DNA of 13,043 nt from JAHEFT01 sp964443145 (lineage in GTDB: Bacteria > Pseudomonadota > Gammaproteobacteria > Xanthomonadales > SZUA-36), in the NCBI GenBank assembly GCA_964443145.1, contig CAYUBS010000086.1:1-13043 (forward strand). Reading direction: 5' to 3'. Shown one piece after another: positions 7,284 through 13,043 of this stretch; position 1 is the first letter of the stretch; every line of letters begins with the position of its first letter. Below the pieces are notes generated by a model. It ran no database searches. It had not been told where the DNA came from and saw only the letters and a list, made by a program, of their open reading frames with translations. Position numbers and translations under genes: made by a program.

Positions 7284-8216
7284 TCACTGCCCGCCCCAGT
7301 TGATCGACCAGGCCGCTAGCAAAGCATCAACGTTGGTGCCCACCGAGATGTTAGTGTCGCTGGTCAGGTAAGTGAACTTCAGGCCTTGTCGCTTATTGAT
7401 GGGCACACCCAGGCTAAGCGCTATGTAACGCTGCCGACGGTCATCCGTTTTGTCCACACCGCTAACAGTTGAGCGTCCGCCGTGCGCGAACCCACCACTG
7501 AAGCTAGCCCACCAGCCTGGCTTAAAACTGTAAATCACATGCCCTTGCATGAACCACAGGGGGGCCTGTTTCAGGGTATTGCCGTCCCAGAATTCATCGT
7601 TGGTCTGGTGCAGAAATACGGAACCCGTCAGCTCGAACTGCCATTTGTAGTGCTGATGAAGAACGCCGAGCTGTGGGCGCACGACAAACCGGTTACCTCC
7701 CAGGTTGATCAGGTTTTGGTCATTGTAATCCCCGAGCGGTAACCTGACTGCCAACCCGGCCCCAACCGTTGTGTTAACCGGATTATCACGCCGGAACTGC
7801 ACATATTCTTTTCCGCTCAGCGCGGGGGCGCCATATAGATTGATAGAAAACCTGATTCGGGGGTCCGCAAACCCCCTGCGGCGTACACTGGTGAATTCTC
7901 CATTAAGCAATCCTTCCCAGCGCCCCGCTGCATAAGGGATGGTGGTATCAACCCTCGCAGACTTGCCGAACAACTCGAAGCTTCGAACATAGGCGACAGC
8001 GCCGAGGTACAGGTCATAGGTGGCGTCTTCGATGTTCAGAGCAGGATCAAACCCTATGTCGCCGTTGGTATAGCCGCCTCCCAAACCCAGCACATTCAGT
8101 CCGGTCGGCAGGTGCGACCAGCGCCGGGGCTCCAGGTCTTGCGCCTGTGCCAGCCCGCTGAGCATTACCAGCAACAAAAAAACCATACACCTCAGAAGCA
8201 GAGTGAAGCGCATCAT
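7284..8216 (-). CDS. Outer-membrane transporter-like protein, 'MetA pathway of phenol degradation' family
   Basis: A 310-residue exported protein that should form an outer-membrane beta-barrel. A signal peptide covers residues 1-25 (MMRF, hydrophobic core, LAQA). The mature part has features of the Phenol_MetA_deg family (PF13557): an opening EPRRWSHLPTGLNVLGLG, then GRWEG, FADPRIRFSINLYGAPAL and RLPLGDYN, alternating strands and a final strand ending near SINWGGQ. The family name comes from a phenol-degradation cluster; uptake of aromatic or other hydrophobic compounds is suggested but rarely shown. ATG 8216 has GGGTG (8224-8228) 7 bases upstream. A TTG at 8252 with a much better AGGAG is in frame and would add 12 residues before the signal peptide. 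The frame stays open to 8420, but that extension is unlike a signal peptide. Confidence 0.78.
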   Translation of the reverse strand: MMRFTLLLRCMVFLLLVMLSGLAQAQDLEPRRWSHLPTGLNVLGLGGGYTNGDIGFDPALNIEDATYDLYLGAVAYVRSFELFGKSARVDTTIPYAAGRWEGLLNGEFTSVRRRGFADPRIRFSINLYGAPALSGKEYVQFRRDNPVNTTVGAGLAVRLPLGDYNDQNLINLGGNRFVVRPQLGVLHQHYKWQFELTGSVFLHQTNDEFWDGNTLKQAPLWFMQGHVIYSFKPGWWASFSGGFAHGGRSTVSGVDKTDDRRQRYIALSLGVPINKRQGLKFTYLTSDTNISVGTNVDALLAAWSINWGGQ

Positions 8217-8257
8217 GACGGCGCACCCGACTGAGAGTAGTCCTGCAGACAATCTAT

Positions 8258-8262
8258 CTCCT
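8258..8262 (-). promoter_or_regulatory. Strong AGGAG ribosome site facing an in-frame TTG
   Basis: AGGAG lies 5 bases before TTG (8250-8252), in frame with the outer-membrane protein. It competes with the ATG at 8216 as the start. With the TTG, a neutral 12-residue stretch would precede the signal peptide, which is unusual, so the ATG is kept. Confidence 0.35.
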
Positions 8263-8322
8263 GCACTGGCAAATGAACATATGGAAAAGGCTGCATCAAT
8301 AAAAATCCGGAGGGTAAGAAAT

Positions 8323-8351
8323 ATCATAAACTGAACGCCGAAAGTTAACCA
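8323..8351 (-). promoter_or_regulatory. Candidate promoter of the outer-membrane transporter-like gene
   Basis: The minus strand has TGGTTA (8346-8351), 17 bases, then TATGAT (8323-8328). The -10 matches 5 of 6 bases, the -35 only 3 of 6. Transcription would start near 8316, which argues against a start codon at 8420. The whole gap 8217-8485 is shared with the divergent arcB; no clear arcB promoter, ArgR box or FNR box is visible in it. Confidence 0.3.
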
Positions 8352-8485
8352 GCAACAACCCATTACTGAAGAAAAATTGGACCCCAGATCAATTTCAGCC
8401 GCTGACCAGGCTGTTACCATTGGCGCTCACCCTTCAAATACTGTTTTTGGCCCATCGGGGCACCTGGCCAATAAGGAAATACGAC

Positions 8486-9487
8486 ATGTCTTACAACCTG
8501 AAAAACCGCAGTTTCCTCAAGCTCCTCGACTTTTCAAAACGGGATCTGACCCACATCCTCAACCTGGCAAGGGACCTGAAACGGGCTAAGTACGGCGGCT
8601 ACGAGGTTCAGCGTTTGCGCGGCAAGAACATTGCGTTGATTTTTGAGAAGGCTTCCACCCGCACCCGTTGCGCTTTCGAAGTTGCCGCTTACGACCAGGG
8701 CGCTAACGTGACCTACCTGGATCCAGCCGGCTCACACATGGGTAAGAAAGAATCCGTCAAGGACACGGCCCGAGTGCTGGGACGCATGTACGACGCCATC
8801 GAGTACCGGGGTACTGCCCAGCACATCGCCGAAGACCTCGCGAAGTATTCCGGCGTTCCGGTTTTCAATGGACTCACCGACGAATTTCACCCGACCCAGA
8901 TGGCCGCTGACCTGATGACGATGCGTGAACATGCATCCAGGCCATGGCATGAAATCTCTTATTGCTACCTGGGTGACGCGCGATCCAACATGGGCAATTC
9001 TCTGATGATCGCCGGTAGCATGATGGGAATGGACGTGCGGATTGCCGCTCCAAAAAGCCTCTGGCCAGACGAAGAGCACATCGGCTATGCCCGCGACCTG
9101 CAGGACATCCATAAGGGAAACCTGTTGCTGACTGAGGATCCGCTAGAAGGCGTGAACGGGGTTGATTTCATCCACACCGATGTGTGGGTCTCCATGGGTG
9201 AGTCACAGGATGTCTGGGCAGACCGCATCGCCCTGCTCAAGGATTACCAGGTCACCAAGGACCTGATGGATGCGTCCTGCAATCCACGAGTCAAATTCAT
9301 GCATTGCCTACCCGCATTTCACAACCTGGAAACCGAGGTCGGGCGTGAGATCCATGAAAAATTCGGACTGGAATCGATGGAGGTGACAGAAGAAGTTTTC
9401 GAATCCCCTGCCGGGATCCAGTTTGAACAGGCGGAAAACAGGGTCCATTCCATCAAGGCCCTTCTCGTTGCCACGCTCGGCTCGTGA
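8486..9487 (+). CDS. arcB: Ornithine carbamoyltransferase, catabolic (ArcB) type
   Basis: A 333-residue cytoplasmic enzyme interconverting ornithine plus carbamoyl phosphate and citrulline plus phosphate. Seen in order: the carbamoyl-phosphate loop FEKASTRTR (STRT at 57-60), GRMYDAIEYRG with Glu106, FHPTQ, the SMG loop in DVWVSMGE, and HCLPAFHN with the catalytic Cys. Glu106 matches Glu105 of Pseudomonas aeruginosa ArcB, needed for its carbamoyl-phosphate cooperativity; E. coli ArgI has Gln there. Together with the carbamate kinase 7 bases downstream this favours the catabolic direction (citrulline to ornithine). Biosynthetic use (argF) cannot be excluded. ATG 8486 has AAGGA at 8473-8477, 8 bases upstream; the open frame to 8420 is unlike the family. 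No arcA or arcD is in the window. Confidence 0.92.
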   Translation: MSYNLKNRSFLKLLDFSKRDLTHILNLARDLKRAKYGGYEVQRLRGKNIALIFEKASTRTRCAFEVAAYDQGANVTYLDPAGSHMGKKESVKDTARVLGRMYDAIEYRGTAQHIAEDLAKYSGVPVFNGLTDEFHPTQMAADLMTMREHASRPWHEISYCYLGDARSNMGNSLMIAGSMMGMDVRIAAPKSLWPDEEHIGYARDLQDIHKGNLLLTEDPLEGVNGVDFIHTDVWVSMGESQDVWADRIALLKDYQVTKDLMDASCNPRVKFMHCLPAFHNLETEVGREIHEKFGLESMEVTEEVFESPAGIQFEQAENRVHSIKALLVATLGS

Positions 9488-9494
9488 ATTCTCA

Positions 9495-10430
9495 ATGAGA
9501 GTCGTTGTAGCGCTTGGAGGAAACGCACTGTTGCGGCGTGGCCAGGAACTAAACGCCGAGAACCAGCGGGTAAACATACGCATCGCCTGCGGGCAGCTGG
9601 CTGTGGTTCACGCGAACCACCAACTGGTCATTGCACATGGCAACGGGCCACAGGTTGGCCTGCTGGCCCTGATGGATGAGGCCTACAAGGCCGTAGACCC
9701 TTATCCCCTTGATGTACTGGGTGCAGAAACAGTCGGCATGATCGGCTATATGATCGAACAGGAACTGGGCAACATCATTCCGCCGGACGACCACATCGTC
9801 ACCGTGCTGACACAGATACTTGTAGATCCGGATGACCCGGCATTTGCCTCACCCACCAAGCCGGTCGGCCCGATTTACGGCCAGGCCGAAGCGCAGCGCC
9901 TGGAGAAAGAGAAAGGCTGGTCGATCGCCCGCGACGGAGCTCATTACCGCAGGGTAGTGCCGTCTCCGCTGCCCCGGCGCATCATAGAGATCGATGCGAT
10001 CCGGATGCTGGTCGATGCCGGAATCGTCGTGATCTGTGCAGGCGGTGGCGGTATACCTACGGCCTATGACGATGAACACAAGCTGTATGGCGTAGAAGCA
10101 GTGATTGACAAGGACCTGGCCAGTGGATTGCTCGCCAGAGGCCTGGATGCCGACCATTTCGTGATGTTGACCGACGTCTCCGCGGTGTATTCCGAATTTG
10201 GTACCAAACACCAGCGGGCCATCAAAGCCGCCCACCCCGATGCACTTACGAAACTGTCTTTTGAACAGGGTTCGATGGGGCCGAAAGTCGAAGGCGCCTG
10301 CGAATTTGTGCGAGCGACCGGCAAACAAAGTGCCATTGGGCGACTCTCCGACCTGACGCTGATCCTGGATGGTGAAGCGGGCACACTGGTTTCAAACGGC
10401 ATTTCAGGGATCGAGTATTACGAACCCTGA
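9495..10430 (+). CDS. arcC: Carbamate kinase
   Basis: A 311-residue member of the amino-acid kinase family that converts carbamoyl phosphate and ADP to ATP, ammonia and CO2, the energy-yielding step of citrulline breakdown. Seen: the glycine-rich start VVALGGNALL, the loop HGNGPQVG, the stretch VICAGGGGIP, KDLAS (nucleotide-side lysine region), MLTDV and the late GSMGPKVEGA. The length fits the family (about 310-315). ATG 9495 starts 7 bases after the arcB stop and has no clear ribosome site, so translation is probably coupled to arcB. The frame is open further upstream inside arcB (ATG 9423), but the protein family begins at MRVVVALGG. It ends one base before the stop of the convergent sulfotransferase gene; no terminator is visible between them. 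Confidence 0.94.
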   Translation: MRVVVALGGNALLRRGQELNAENQRVNIRIACGQLAVVHANHQLVIAHGNGPQVGLLALMDEAYKAVDPYPLDVLGAETVGMIGYMIEQELGNIIPPDDHIVTVLTQILVDPDDPAFASPTKPVGPIYGQAEAQRLEKEKGWSIARDGAHYRRVVPSPLPRRIIEIDAIRMLVDAGIVVICAGGGGIPTAYDDEHKLYGVEAVIDKDLASGLLARGLDADHFVMLTDVSAVYSEFGTKHQRAIKAAHPDALTKLSFEQGSMGPKVEGACEFVRATGKQSAIGRLSDLTLILDGEAGTLVSNGISGIEYYEP

Positions 10431-10431
10431 A

Positions 10432-11121
10432 TCAGAATTCGTAACCGAAGGTCTCGATGTCTTTTCGGTAGTATTCCCCCACCACCGCCCTGGTTTCGTC
10501 GTCATAAAAATCGGCCATGCTGTGACAGTCGTTCTCGCCATTGATGAACAGAAAATTTCGAATCCTTCGTTTCAGGTCCCGTGACTTTTTATCCGACCTG
10601 TTGCGGTGTGGCAGTTGTGAATCTGGAATTCCAAGCTCTTCGCAAACCAGGCTGAAATCCTGTTGGAGGTTTTCAAACCGTCCCACGAAATCAACCAGCA
10701 ACCGGCCCTGACCATCGTGCAACATGTCGTACTGGGGCATCACGTGGCGGTACTTGTCATCCCATCCCGGCCGTGGGAATTTATTCAGCACAAAATCGCG
10801 AAAGCTTCGGTGCTGAAAATAATTGCGGTAGCGATATTCGGACAGGATTCGCGCCCAGGGATTGCGCACGAAGCTGAATGTGTAGAATCCCGCATACTCC
10901 TCAGCGGTGAGGTAGCCACACTCCACATACTCAGCGGCTGAAAGGTGCGCCAGTTTCTCAGTACCCCGGCTCGGGTCATCATTACTCTGCAGGCACAAGA
11001 CAGCGCGGTCCCGGTCCCGATCCCAGTCCAGCTGCAGTATATTCATGAAGAACTGTTCGATGCTCTGCCCCGCGGCTTTAGGAATGTGCACAAACAGGCA
11101 GTTGTAGTCGCGACAAATCAT
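10432..11121 (-). CDS. Sulfotransferase family protein (Sulfotransfer_2-like)
   Basis: A 229-residue protein expected to move a sulfo group from PAPS to an acceptor. The 5'-phosphosulfate loop is FVHIPKAAGQSIE, with Lys15 and Ser20; the 3'-phosphate motif is FVRNPWARILSEYRYR at about 84-98, with Arg86 and Ser94. DFVGRFENLQQDF (144-156) is also typical of bacterial members of this group, which modify surface glycans, lipids or small molecules. The acceptor here is unknown. No signal peptide or membrane helix is seen, so it works in the cytoplasm. ATG 11121 lies 6 bases after the methyltransferase stop and lacks a ribosome site, which points to a coupled two-gene unit. Its end almost touches the arcC stop. 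Confidence 0.82.
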   Translation of the reverse strand: MICRDYNCLFVHIPKAAGQSIEQFFMNILQLDWDRDRDRAVLCLQSNDDPSRGTEKLAHLSAAEYVECGYLTAEEYAGFYTFSFVRNPWARILSEYRYRNYFQHRSFRDFVLNKFPRPGWDDKYRHVMPQYDMLHDGQGRLLVDFVGRFENLQQDFSLVCEELGIPDSQLPHRNRSDKKSRDLKRRIRNFLFINGENDCHSMADFYDDETRAVVGEYYRKDIETFGYEF

Positions 11122-11127
11122 GAATGA

Positions 11128-11799
11128 CTAGCGTCGAATCAAAATCCACTTTTGCTTGTGGATTTTCTCGCCCTTGAGCAATTCGATATCCAGCCCGCGA
11201 GCCGCGCACGCTTCCTGGATCCACTTATAACTGTGCCGGCAGATACCCGCTTCATCAGATTCGTGGCAGCGCCCAATCCAGGTATCACCCTTGTAGTCCG
11301 GCCGGAATGGCGTGGGCGACTTGAACGATGTCAGGAAACGGGCCCCGGGGCGGGTAAACTGCACGAAGCCATCAAGCATCTTTTCAATGTCTTTTTTAGG
11401 TGCGTGGGTCCATATGGAATGGGCATGAAAAAAGTCGAAGGTTTCACCAAAGCCTGAAAAATCATACTGGTCGTTGTGCAAAAACTTCGGCTGTTTGGCC
11501 TCAAACAGACCGGGCTCGATCAGGTGTTCAACACCGGCATTGAACATGAACGTATTTGGCTCCACCCCGAAATAGCACCCGCGATTGAGGAAGTTGATCA
11601 TCCAGTAGCCGCCGCATAGTGCTCCGCAGCCAATATCCAGTAACTTGTCCCAGGGGTTGAGACCATGCCGGATCAGCGATTCAAGCTGGGTCCGGCCGGT
11701 TTTTTCAAAACGCTTTATTCCACAACCAATCTGGGTGGTGACCTGGTACAGTCGCTCGCCCCTTTTTTGCAGGGATTCCGTTGGATCTACCGGGTTCAT
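11128..11799 (-). CDS. Class I SAM-dependent methyltransferase
   Basis: A 223-residue cytoplasmic protein with the Rossmann SAM-binding core. Motif I is LLDIGCGALCGG at about 53-64, with Asp55 and the glycines; the acidic residue after strand 2 is Glu80 in YFGVEPN. FDFFHAHSIWTHAPKKDIEKML (from 121) is the motif IV region, followed by a post-core strand ARFLTSFK. The methyl acceptor cannot be read; several residues before motif I (QIGCGIKRFEKTG) are a substrate-side cap. It is the first gene of the pair with the downstream sulfotransferase, so both may act on one acceptor; this is inference. The start at 11799 fits the fold; the upstream GAGAAAG is a weak ribosome site. It is divergent from the second sulfotransferase across a 109-base gap, which contains two direct TTTAAG copies 10 bases apart (11844 and 11854). 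Confidence 0.82.
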   Translation of the reverse strand: MNPVDPTESLQKRGERLYQVTTQIGCGIKRFEKTGRTQLESLIRHGLNPWDKLLDIGCGALCGGYWMINFLNRGCYFGVEPNTFMFNAGVEHLIEPGLFEAKQPKFLHNDQYDFSGFGETFDFFHAHSIWTHAPKKDIEKMLDGFVQFTRPGARFLTSFKSPTPFRPDYKGDTWIGRCHESDEAGICRHSYKWIQEACAARGLDIELLKGEKIHKQKWILIRR

Positions 11800-11890
11800 A
11801 CGCGGGCTTTCTCACGTTCACTGACCAGGCTCCGAGTGTACCATTTAAGAGCCTTTAAGCGTTGCGGCAACTGATTTTCTCGCTGGCGTA

Positions 11891-11899
11891 TGGGATAAT
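11891..11899 (+). promoter_or_regulatory. Extended -10 promoter directly before the second sulfotransferase
   Basis: TGG-GATAAT combines the TGn extension with a hexamer matching 5 of 6 bases. The expected start of transcription, about 11906, is only a few bases before the ATG at 11909, so the mRNA would be leaderless or nearly so. No good -35 is seen, which extended -10 promoters tolerate. Confidence 0.35.
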
Positions 11900-11908
11900 G
11901 CGACCCCT

Positions 11909-12844
11909 ATGACCCAGACACTCAAGTTTCCGGATTTTTTCGTAGTTGGCGCACCGCGCTGCGGCACGACTTCGCTTTGCCGCTACCTGTCGCGCAACCC
12001 CCAGATTTGTTTTTCCAGGCCCAAGGAACCCCACTATTTCTCGCGTCTTGATCACACGCCAACTGCGGATGAGCTGCAGCGGGATTACCTGGATCGTTGT
12101 TTCGACCATCACAATGAAAAGCACCGGTCGGCTGGAGAGGGTTCGGTTTCCTACCTGTACCTGCCTGGTGTAATCGAGCGTATTAAGCACATCAACCCTG
12201 AGGCACGGTTTATCGTTCTGGTTCGAAACCCGCTTTCGATGCTGCCCTCTTACCACTTGCGGATGCGCTTCCTGTTGCAGGAAGATCAGGAAGATTTCGC
12301 TGATGCCTGGAGTCTGGAAGAATCGAGAAAGCGTGGCGAGAACGTACCTAAACGGTGTCTGGACGCACGCCTGCTGCAGTACAGTGATGTGGCCAGGTTC
12401 GGGGTACAGATTGAGCAACTGTTTCAGGTTGCCGGGCGTGACCGTTCTCACGTCATCGTATTTGATGACTTCAAGGCAGACCCGCTCAAATCCTACCGCC
12501 GAGTGCTGGACTTCCTGGAAGTCGACTACGATGACCAGACCGACTTTGAAAAGCGCTTTGCAAGCCATATGTACCGGTTTGAGTGGCTGCAAAAGCTGCT
12601 TTTCGCCCCCGCAACCAGCGGCAGCAAGACGGTGGACACACTGCAGCGGCGTTCCCGGAAATACAATGAAGACGGTACCCGGCAGCCCAGCATGATCAAG
12701 CGTGTCACGCGCCTGAACAAGGTGCCCATGCGGCCTGCCCCGCTGTCCGAACAGATGGCGGAAACAATCAAGGGCGCCCTCAGGGAGGATGTGGCGTTGC
12801 TTTCCTCCCTGCTAGACCGTGACCTGGGCTTCTGGCTGGACTGA
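11909..12844 (+). CDS. PAPS-dependent sulfotransferase (Sulfotransfer_1/3-like)
   Basis: A 311-residue sulfotransferase of a different type from the one at 10432. The 5'-phosphosulfate loop is VVGAPRCGTTSL (12-23; Arg17 takes the usual Lys place, a known variant), and the 3'-phosphate motif is FIVLVRNPLSMLPSYH (101-116), with Arg106 and Ser114. FSRPKEPHYFS (35-45) is the segment common in bacterial glycan-type members. VIVFDDFKADP and VLDFLEVD are conserved-like late parts. It should be cytoplasmic or peripheral; no signal peptide is present. The acceptor is unknown. There is no ribosome site before ATG 11909, and the extended -10 lies right before it; no other in-frame start precedes the PAPS loop. 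It faces away from the methyltransferase/sulfotransferase pair, and 69 bases separate it from the next gene. Confidence 0.84.
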   Translation: MTQTLKFPDFFVVGAPRCGTTSLCRYLSRNPQICFSRPKEPHYFSRLDHTPTADELQRDYLDRCFDHHNEKHRSAGEGSVSYLYLPGVIERIKHINPEARFIVLVRNPLSMLPSYHLRMRFLLQEDQEDFADAWSLEESRKRGENVPKRCLDARLLQYSDVARFGVQIEQLFQVAGRDRSHVIVFDDFKADPLKSYRRVLDFLEVDYDDQTDFEKRFASHMYRFEWLQKLLFAPATSGSKTVDTLQRRSRKYNEDGTRQPSMIKRVTRLNKVPMRPAPLSEQMAETIKGALREDVALLSSLLDRDLGFWLD

Positions 12845-12913
12845 CTCAGTGCGGGCTGACGCCCCGGGCTCTCTTATTGCTTACAATTGGGTAAATTCCC
12901 CGAGCACCTATCC

Positions 12914-13043
12914 ATGAAAAAAATTATCGAATGCGTACCCAACTTTTCCGAGGGACGTGACCTGGCAATCATCAGGCAGATCACTGCTGAAATTGAAGCC
13001 GTGCAAGGCATCCAGCTGCTGGACGTAGACCCCGGCGAAAGCA
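12914..13043 (+). CDS. ftcD: Glutamate formimidoyltransferase, N-terminal part
   Basis: The first 43 codons of a gene that runs off the right edge. The opening IIECVPNFSEGRD, then ITAEIEAVQGIQLLDVDPG, is highly characteristic of glutamate formimidoyltransferase, which moves the formimino group from N-formimino-glutamate (from histidine breakdown) to tetrahydrofolate. Whether a cyclodeaminase domain is fused cannot be seen. The ATG at 12914 has no clear ribosome site. TACAAT (12882-12887) could be a -10, without a matching -35. Its relation to the sulfotransferase before it is probably only positional. Confidence 0.88.
   Translation, partial: MKKIIECVPNFSEGRDLAIIRQITAEIEAVQGIQLLDVDPGES

Noticed and set aside
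8375..8395. Possible FNR box before arcB (ATTG-N10-CAAT)
   Set aside because: The half-site spacing is wrong for FNR (TTG-N8-CAA expected), and no other strong FNR or ArgR site was found.
8217..8485. Extending both divergent genes to a shared start at 8420
   Set aside because: The added residues do not fit a signal peptide or the OTC N terminus; better ribosome sites exist at 8216/8252 and 8486.
11855..12592. A 245-codon open frame antisense to the second sulfotransferase
   Set aside because: It has no recognisable family features and lies wholly opposite a gene with clear PAPS motifs; it is most likely a by-product of that gene's codon use.
12849..12870. GC-rich imperfect hairpin after the second sulfotransferase
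   Set aside because: The stem is short and bulged (CGGG/CCCG) and is not followed by a T-run, so a terminator is not supported.
1..13043. CRISPR arrays, insertion sequences, tRNA/rRNA genes, retron-like or toxin-antitoxin systems
   Set aside because: No spaced direct repeats, transposase or integrase motifs, cloverleaf or rRNA sequences, or paired small toxin-antitoxin genes were seen on either strand.

Overview
The window looks like a stretch of a gammaproteobacterial chromosome, judged by moderate GC, good Shine-Dalgarno sites, an OmpW-family porin, an E. coli-type fused chorismate mutase/prephenate dehydrogenase and a long-form ornithine carbamoyltransferase. Genus cannot be read from it. 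There are no rRNA or tRNA genes, insertion sequences, integrases or CRISPR arrays. Coding density is high, and no gene-free stretch exceeds about 270 bases.

Left part (1-2051). A secreted formylglycine-type sulfatase leaves the left edge on the minus strand. It is divergent from an ompW-like gene (564-1175), which ends in a strong intrinsic terminator. The 261-base gap between them holds a perfect 7-bp inverted repeat and a weak FNR-like site. A minus-strand pair follows: a LonB/YcbZ-like protease (2032-4533) whose end overlaps the start of a degenerate universal-stress-like protein (1254-2051). The pair is probably translationally coupled.

Middle part (4533-8216). A coniferyl-aldehyde-dehydrogenase-like gene (4629-6089) is divergent from the protease and overlaps the stop of tyrA (minus) by 4 bases. 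Upstream of tyrA, also on the minus strand, is an outer-membrane protein of the 'MetA pathway of phenol degradation' transporter family. Aromatic aldehyde oxidation, aromatic amino-acid synthesis and a possible aromatic-compound porin therefore lie side by side; a functional link is only inferred.

Right part (8486-13043). arcB and arcC (ornithine carbamoyltransferase and carbamate kinase, 7 bases apart) form an ATP-yielding citrulline/carbamoyl-phosphate module with no arcA in view. The OTC has Glu, not Gln, at the position that marks catabolic enzymes. Next comes a small cassette of a methyltransferase and a sulfotransferase (minus-strand pair) divergent from a second, different sulfotransferase (plus), possibly for modifying a glycan or small molecule. 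A glutamate formimidoyltransferase (histidine degradation) begins at the right edge.

I found no clearly new system. The most unusual items are the arcA-less catabolic-type arcBC pair, the two-sulfotransferase/methyltransferase cassette, the arginine-for-lysine P-loop in the Lon-like protease with its overlapping Usp-like partner, and short in-frame hexamer repeats inside that partner.
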